From assembly GCA_019637445.1 (NCBI GenBank), contig JAHBVS010000005.1, positions 1 through 56,660 on the forward strand: 56,660 bases of DNA, in the 5' to 3' direction. Positions 52,054-56,660 of this stretch are shown here, one piece after another. The stretch comes from Gemmatimonadaceae bacterium (GTDB lineage Bacteria > Gemmatimonadota > Gemmatimonadetes > Gemmatimonadales > Gemmatimonadaceae). The notes below the pieces were generated by a model that saw only the letters and a program-made list of their open reading frames with translations, ran no database searches and was not told the origin of the DNA. Made by a program: the position numbers and the translations under genes. Within the stretch, counting starts at the first letter, position 1; each line of letters starts with the position of its first letter.

Positions 52054-53045
52054 CACTCGTTCTCCGCCTTCAGGTCGCGCGTCATCAGCTCCACCAATGC
52101 CCAGCGCGCCGGCTGCTTCTCAAACAGCACGCGATGCACGGCGTTCACGATCGGCATCTCCACCCCGTGCTTCTCGGCCAACTTCTTGGCCGTCTCGGTG
52201 GTCGTCACGCCCTCGGCCACGGTCTCGCGGCCCTGCAGCACTTCCTGCAAGGTGGCGCCGCGCCCGATCTCCAAGCCAACGGAGCGATTGCGCGAGAGCG
52301 ATCCAGTGCAGGTCAGCACGAGGTCGCCCATGCCGGCCAGCCCCGCGAAGGTCTGCGGATCGGCCCCGAGCTTCACGCCCAGCCGCGTCATCTCGGCCAA
52401 CCCACGCGTGATCAGCGCGGCCCGCGCGTTGAAGCCCAGCTGCAGGCCGTCGGCAATACCAGTGGCCACGGCCATCACGTTCTTGAGCGCGCCGCCGAGT
52501 TCCACGCCGATCACGTCGCTCTGCGTGTAGACGCGGAACGCGGAGGTGCTGAGCGCCTCCTGCACCTTGAGCGCGGCGTCGGTGTCCGCCGAGGCCGCGA
52601 CGATGGCGGTGGGCAGATGGTTGGCGACTTCTAGGGCGAAGCTCGGCCCACTCAAGGCGACGATGGGATGCCCGGGGATCTCCTCGTTCACCACGTCGGT
52701 CATCAGCGCCAGATGGTCGCGATCAATGCCCTTGGTGGCCACGACAAGCGGGATGCCCTCGGGCACGTGCTTCTTGGCGGCCGCGGCAACACCACGCAGC
52801 ACGTGCGAGGGCGCGACGAACAGCGCCAGCTCCACGCCCTCGAGCACGTGCTCGAACTGGCCGGAGGCCCGCAGGTCGCTGTGCAACTGCACGCCGCCCA
52901 GAAAACGTCGGTTCTCGGCGTGCTGGTTGACGCTCTCCACCACATCGGGCTCGTAGGCCCAGAGCATCACGTCGTGCTCGTTCTCGGCCAACAGGTTGGC
53001 CAGCGCGGTGCCCCAGGCGCCGGCGCCAATCACGGCGACTTTCAT
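52053..53045 (-). CDS. gpsA: NAD(P)H-dependent glycerol-3-phosphate dehydrogenase
   Basis: This 330-residue cytoplasmic enzyme reduces dihydroxyacetone phosphate to sn-glycerol-3-phosphate, the backbone of phospholipids. The Rossmann motif is VAVIGAGAWGTALANLLAE. Later come LVVATKGIDRDHLALMTDVV, IVALSGPSFALEVANHLPTA, the catalytic lysine in IGVELGGALKNVMAVATGI, and GLAGMGDLVLTCTGSLSRNR. Start at 53045 overlaps the stop of plsY by 4 bp. Coupling with plsY places the supply of glycerol-3-phosphate next to the enzyme that acylates it. Confidence 0.97.
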   Translation of the reverse strand: MKVAVIGAGAWGTALANLLAENEHDVMLWAYEPDVVESVNQHAENRRFLGGVQLHSDLRASGQFEHVLEGVELALFVAPSHVLRGVAAAAKKHVPEGIPLVVATKGIDRDHLALMTDVVNEEIPGHPIVALSGPSFALEVANHLPTAIVAASADTDAALKVQEALSTSAFRVYTQSDVIGVELGGALKNVMAVATGIADGLQLGFNARAALITRGLAEMTRLGVKLGADPQTFAGLAGMGDLVLTCTGSLSRNRSVGLEIGRGATLQEVLQGRETVAEGVTTTETAKKLAEKHGVEMPIVNAVHRVLFEKQPARWALVELMTRDLKAENE

Positions 53046-53707
53046 TGTGCCTCCTTCTGCTTCTTGCCTGAGCCGAAGCTGCGCGGCTCGGTGCCGGCCC
53101 TGAGCCGCGCAATGTTGCCGCGGTGCGACCAGACCACGAACACGCCAATCAACAGCGCCACAGTGAAGATGGGCGATTGCACACCCTTCACCACCGCCAC
53201 GGCGATCGGCAGCACGATAGCCGCGGAGATGCTGCCCAGCGAGATGATGCCGCTTCCCGCCGTCACAGCGATGAACACGATGAGACTGATGCCCAGCGAC
53301 ACCGGCGCCAGCGCGCCAAACACACCGGCGGCCGTCGCCACGCCCTTGCCCCCGCCCTTCCAGCCGAGGAAGATCGGCTTGGCGTGGCCGGCGATGGCGA
53401 GGATGCCGCAGGCGAGGCCCCAGACCAGCACTTCGCGCGACTCGAAGAACCACACGCCCTTGATGTGCTTGGGCAGATAGAGCACCGGCAGCGCGCCCTT
53501 GGCGGCGTCAATCAACAGGACCACGATGCCCGGCAGCGCGCCGAGGTTCCGAAACACGTTGGAGGCGCCGAGGTTGCCGGAGCCCACCGTGCGCAGATCG
53601 ATGCCCTTGAGCAGACGGCCGGCCAGGTAGGCCGTCGGGAACGAGCCCGCGAGGTAGGCAATCGCGAGCGCCACGCCCCAGTGCAGGTTCCCGGTCAGCT
53701 CATTCAT
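53042..53707 (-). CDS. plsY: Glycerol-3-phosphate acyltransferase PlsY
   Basis: This 221-residue multi-spanning membrane enzyme transfers an acyl group from acyl phosphate to glycerol-3-phosphate. Its three family motifs are visible: GSFPTAYLAGRLLKGIDLRT with VGSGNLGASNVFR (motif 1), HAKPIFLGWKGGGKGVATAA (motif 2) and the C-terminal WSHRGNIARLRAGTEPR (motif 3). Five or more hydrophobic segments alternate with them. The start is the ATG at 53707, which overlaps the end of der by 8 bp; the longer frame is a shadow of der. The next gene, gpsA, makes its substrate. Confidence 0.96.
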   Translation of the reverse strand: MNELTGNLHWGVALAIAYLAGSFPTAYLAGRLLKGIDLRTVGSGNLGASNVFRNLGALPGIVVLLIDAAKGALPVLYLPKHIKGVWFFESREVLVWGLACGILAIAGHAKPIFLGWKGGGKGVATAAGVFGALAPVSLGISLIVFIAVTAGSGIISLGSISAAIVLPIAVAVVKGVQSPIFTVALLIGVFVVWSHRGNIARLRAGTEPRSFGSGKKQKEAQ

Positions 53708-55034
53708 ACGTGTTGCGGCCTCCCTTGCGGCGCAGCAGGATCTTGAGCGGGTTGCCCGTGAAGCCCCACTTCTCGCGGAAGCCGTTGTGCAGGTAGCGCA
53801 CGTAGTGCTCCTGGACGAGCTCCGGATGGTTGCCAAACACGGCGATGGCCGGCGGCGCCGTGAGCACCTGCGTGGCGTAGTTGAGCTTGACCTCGTTGCC
53901 CGCGGCCTGCGGCGGCTGCCGGCGCGCCAGCAGCTCCTGCAGCGTCTCGTTCACGTCGCTGGTGCTGATGCGCTTCTTGCGCTCGCTCTCCACCTCAAGC
54001 AGCACGTCCATCACCTTGGTCACGCGTTGGCCCGTGATGGCACTCGTGAACAGGAAGGGCACGAACTTGAGATACGGCGCCTTCTCCGTGCATTCCTTCT
54101 GGAACTTGGCGCTGGTCTTGTCGTCCTTCTCCTTCAGGTCCCACTTGTTGACGACAATGATCATCCCGCGGCCGGCCTCCCAGGCCAGCGTGGCGATCTT
54201 GAGATCCTGGTTATGCAGCCCCTCGGTGGCGTCGATCATCAGGATGCAGATGTCGGCGCGCTCGATGGCTCGGCGCGTGCGCAGCGAGGAGTAGAACTCG
54301 ATGCCGTCGTCGATCTTGCTCTGACGTCGCAGACCGGCGGTATCGACAAAGATGAACCGCCGTTCATGATACGTGAACGGCGTGTCGATGGAGTCACGCG
54401 TCGTGCCGGCCGTGTCGCTCACGACCAGACGGTCCTCGCCGAGCAGGCGGTTGATGAACGAGCTCTTGCCGACGTTCGGGCGGCCGATGACGGCCACGCG
54501 CATCACGTCGGGGCCCGCGACCTCTTGCTTCTCGGGCAGCTTCTCGACGATCACATCGAGCAAATCGCCCGAGTTCTTGCCGTTGGCCGCCGAGACCGGC
54601 ACGGGGTCTCCCGCGCCCAGATTGAAGAACTCGAAGTGATCCGTGCTCTTCGGGTCGTCCACCTTGTTGGCGACCAGCACCCAGGGCTTCCGCGAGTTGC
54701 GCAGCATGTCCACGATACGCGCGTCGCTGGGGTGCAGGCCCGCCTTGGCGTCCACCGTGAGCAGCAGCAGGTCCGCTTCCTCGATGGCCTGCTTCACCTG
54801 ACGCTTGATGGCCACGTCCATCGGCAGGTCGGAGTCCTCGACCAGGCCGCCCGTGTCCACCAGCCAGAACGCCCGCCCCTGCCACTCGGCGCGCGCAAAA
54901 TGCCGGTCACGCGTGGTGCCGGCCTCTTCGCTCACGATCGCCGTGTCATCGCCAATGAGGCGGTTGAACAGGTGCGACTTGCCCACATTGGGCCGCCCCA
55001 CGAGGGCGACCACGGGGATGGTGCCGTCGTTCAC
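53700..55034 (-). CDS. der: Ribosome-associated GTPase Der (EngA)
   Basis: This 444-residue GTPase is required for 50S ribosomal subunit assembly. It has two tandem G domains. The first has GRPNVGKSHLFNRL, DTGGL and NKVD, and the second has GRPNVGKSSFINRL, DTAGL and NKWD. A C-terminal KH-like domain follows (PPAIAVFGNHPELVQEHYVR, YLHNGFREKWGFTG). The length is typical of Der. It starts 4 bp inside the DUF512 gene and its end overlaps plsY. Confidence 0.97.
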   Translation of the reverse strand: MNDGTIPVVALVGRPNVGKSHLFNRLIGDDTAIVSEEAGTTRDRHFARAEWQGRAFWLVDTGGLVEDSDLPMDVAIKRQVKQAIEEADLLLLTVDAKAGLHPSDARIVDMLRNSRKPWVLVANKVDDPKSTDHFEFFNLGAGDPVPVSAANGKNSGDLLDVIVEKLPEKQEVAGPDVMRVAVIGRPNVGKSSFINRLLGEDRLVVSDTAGTTRDSIDTPFTYHERRFIFVDTAGLRRQSKIDDGIEFYSSLRTRRAIERADICILMIDATEGLHNQDLKIATLAWEAGRGMIIVVNKWDLKEKDDKTSAKFQKECTEKAPYLKFVPFLFTSAITGQRVTKVMDVLLEVESERKKRISTSDVNETLQELLARRQPPQAAGNEVKLNYATQVLTAPPAIAVFGNHPELVQEHYVRYLHNGFREKWGFTGNPLKILLRRKGGRNTYE

Positions 55035-56332
55035 GCGATGCCCTCCGCTACTCCGGCTGGCACACCTTCTTGTTCGAGCACGTCGATAAAGTCGTACGAG
55101 GGATACACGGGCATCGGCAGGTCTTCGCGCACGGCGATGAACGATTCATCGTCGAGGAAGATGCCGTCCTGGTTGATGGTCTCGGCGGGGATCAGCGCCA
55201 GATCGAGATCGTGGCGCTCGGCCAGCGCGCGCCGGATGTCCGCGCCCACGAGCAGGCCTGCAGTGGTGACGGTGGGGCCGAAGAGCGAGTTCTCTGTTGC
55301 GATGAGTTCGAACTTGGCACCCGTCTGGTTCGTGAGCTGTTCCAACAGCTCGGGCATCAGCTTGGCCATGGCCGAGCCGGTGACGACGCCGATGCGCTTG
55401 CCATCAAGCCGCGGCAGGCGGGAGACGCCATCGCGCACGCGGTCGCGCAGCGAGGTCACCGCGCCCACACCGTTCTCGATCTGCGAGAAATCGCCATAGT
55501 GCTCGGCGGCCGGCAGCTCGCGGCCGGCGAGCAGGTAGAGCTCGTCGGAGCCATAGACCCAGACCTCGCCGCGCTCCTTCTGCGCCTTCGCCGCCCAACG
55601 CTCGGCGGTCTCGAGGATCTTGTTGGCGTTCTCGCGGTCCATCGACTTGCCGGTGTAGATGTGCGAGAACTGCGTGAGTCCCACGGGCACGAGCGCGACG
55701 GAGAGGCAGGCGTCGCCGAAGCTGTAGAGGTCCTTGAGGGACTGCTCGAGCACGTCGTCGGAGTTGAGGCCCGGGACCACGACCATCTGGCCGTGGAACT
55801 GGATGCCGCCCTCGGTGAGCCGCGTGAGCTGCTCCATGATGTTCGGCACGCGCGGGTTGTTGAGCAGGACCTTGCGGGCCTCCCAGGGCGTGGCGTGCAC
55901 GGAGACGTAGAGCGGCGAGAGCCGGTACTCGAGGATGCGCTGGAAGTCGCGCTCCTTGAGGTTGCTGAGCGTGGCGAAGTTGCCGTAGGCGAAGCTCAGG
56001 CGGTAGTCGTCGTCGCGGATGTAGAGCGGCTTCCGCAGGCCCTTGGGGAGGCCTTCGATGAAGCAGAACTCGCAGCGGTTGGCGCAGCGGCGGACGTTGG
56101 GAGGCTCGAGTTCGAGGCCCATGGGCTCCCCGCCCTCGCGTTCGATCTCGAACACGACGTGCTCGCCGTCGGGGAGCCTTGCTTCGAGCTCGAAGGCGTC
56201 GTCGGCGGTGAGGAACTCCCAGTCGAGGAAGTCATCCAGGGCGCGCCCGTCCACGCTGAGCAGCTCCGTGCCGGGCACGAGGCCCAGCTCGGCGGCGATG
56301 CTCTCGGGGTGGACTTTGGAGACGCGGACCAT
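55031..56332 (-). CDS. DUF512 family radical-SAM-like protein with PDZ domain
   Basis: This protein of about 433 residues begins with a PDZ-like module (VSKVHPESIAAELGLVPGTE, LLSVDGRALDDFLDWEF). A cysteine cluster follows, CANRCEFCFIEGLPKGLRK, with the C-x3-C-x2-C spacing of radical SAM iron-sulfur sites. The DUF512 domain makes up the rest (LYIRDDDYRLSFAYGNFATL, VYGSDELYLLAGRELP, GVVTGSAMAKLMPELL). Its reaction is unknown; it is often encoded next to der, as here. The ATG at 56332 is preferred because AGGAAG lies 4 nt upstream. It heads the operon DUF512-der-plsY-gpsA-merR-surE-pcm, with an intrinsic terminator 26 nt in front of its start. Confidence 0.92.
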   Translation of the reverse strand: MVRVSKVHPESIAAELGLVPGTELLSVDGRALDDFLDWEFLTADDAFELEARLPDGEHVVFEIEREGGEPMGLELEPPNVRRCANRCEFCFIEGLPKGLRKPLYIRDDDYRLSFAYGNFATLSNLKERDFQRILEYRLSPLYVSVHATPWEARKVLLNNPRVPNIMEQLTRLTEGGIQFHGQMVVVPGLNSDDVLEQSLKDLYSFGDACLSVALVPVGLTQFSHIYTGKSMDRENANKILETAERWAAKAQKERGEVWVYGSDELYLLAGRELPAAEHYGDFSQIENGVGAVTSLRDRVRDGVSRLPRLDGKRIGVVTGSAMAKLMPELLEQLTNQTGAKFELIATENSLFGPTVTTAGLLVGADIRRALAERHDLDLALIPAETINQDGIFLDDESFIAVREDLPMPVYPSYDFIDVLEQEGVPAGVAEGIA

Positions 56333-56356
56333 GGGACTTCCTGAGTGCCAACGGGA

Positions 56357-56381
56357 CAAAAAAAGCCGCGGCTTCGCGGCT
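56357..56381 (-). terminator. Intrinsic terminator close upstream of the DUF512 operon
   Basis: On the minus strand AGCCGCG (56381-56375), a 4-nt loop and CGCGGCT (56370-56364) form a strong 7-bp GC stem directly followed by seven T (56364-56358). It stands only 26 nt before the ATG of the DUF512 gene. It either ends a transcript entering from the right or acts as an attenuator of the operon. Confidence 0.8.
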
Positions 56382-56446
56382 CAAGAAATCTATTAAGACA
56401 GAGGGGCGAACACAATGTCAGGGCGTCACTTATAGAACTGACGATA

Positions 56447-56473
56447 TGCCACAGAGGCACAGAGACACAGAGG
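56447..56473. repeat. CACAGAG-type dispersed repeat, second copy
   Basis: TGCCACAGAGGCACAGAGAC followed by ACAGAGG matches the reverse complement of positions 33-59 with one difference. It is intergenic, as is the first copy. Confidence 0.8.
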
Positions 56474-56533
56474 ACTGCGGATGCGGGATGTACGGCGAAT
56501 GCGGGACAACGGCGAGGGGCGATTCGGAAACTA

Positions 56534-56598
56534 CAACTGCCTTCTTGGGGGGCCGCGGCGCACGGATCTGCCCGAGGGACCCCTTTGAAGGGCAGTTG
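56534..56598. repeat. Long imperfect hairpin
   Basis: CAACTGCCTTCTTGGGG at 56534-56550 pairs with CCCCTTTGAAGGGCAGTTG at 56580-56598 with a bulge and one mismatch, enclosing about 29 nt. It lies in the repeat-rich non-coding region and may be a folded dispersed element. Confidence 0.55.
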
Positions 56599-56660
56599 CC
56601 GTTGCGGTTACCGCATTGCCGTCCGCGGTTGACCCGCATTCCGTTCCCCGTATTCGCAGT

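Larger units (their letters stand above)
56333..56660. other. Non-coding region at the window end
   Basis: This stretch of 328 bp lies upstream of the DUF512 operon and runs off the window. It contains a terminator, a CACAGAG-type repeat, GCGGATGCGGG-like short repeats and a long imperfect hairpin. Small frames through it have no recognisable product. Confidence 0.65.

Overview
The window is a stretch of high-GC bacterial chromosome. Its gene content fits Gemmatimonadota best: several Ser/Thr kinases of the 'STPLERLKDAFAGQYEI' type, a PadR regulator next to a long FtsX-type permease (ADOP family), DUF885 and PD40 lipoproteins, many secreted proteins with DAQ-type signal peptides, and intergenic CACAGAG and GGACGGTT repeats. 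This assignment is inference from gene families; no rRNA or taxonomic marker was compared. About 46 protein genes and one tRNA can be supported. No rRNA, insertion sequence or CRISPR array was seen.

Region by region: 0.3-6.2 kb holds a YfgM-like TPR membrane protein, tRNA-Arg(CCT), an RND efflux adaptor/permease pair and a convergent TetR regulator. 6.3-12.7 kb is a minus-strand envelope block: two paralogous secreted proteins, a small outer-membrane barrel protein and a large coiled-coil/barrel protein. 13-21 kb carries a kinase with a TolB-like sensor domain, a PD40 beta-propeller lipoprotein, a DUF885 hydrolase, a SnoaL-like lipoprotein with a repeat-filled leader, and a second membrane kinase. 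21-32.3 kb carries PadR-ADOP with a clear operator/promoter, a truncated propeller gene, a YdeI-like protein, a 966-residue lipoprotein and an operon NfeD - flotillin - small protein - dienelactone hydrolase.

32.4-49.5 kb is a defence island with visibly lower GC in parts. On the plus strand, a HEPN-like protein (R-x4-H) is followed by a Ser/Thr kinase that ends in a clear SWIB/MDM2 domain. On the minus strand are a Septu-like pair (ABC-type ATPase plus HNH nuclease), a SNF2 helicase, an AAA/DUF4143 ATPase preceded by four 23-bp tandem repeats, and a three-gene set joined by 1-bp stop/start overlaps: beta-class methyltransferase, DUF262-HNH protein and type III Res-like helicase-nuclease. The HEPN/kinase-SWIB pair and the Mod-DUF262-Res-SNF2 composite are the best candidates for undescribed systems.

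49.7-56.4 kb returns to core genes on the minus strand: DUF512 - der - plsY - gpsA - merR - surE - pcm, every junction overlapping by 1, 4 or 8 bp, followed by apt. An intrinsic terminator sits only about 26 nt before the first start codon of this operon. Both window ends carry copies of the same CACAGAG-type repeat.
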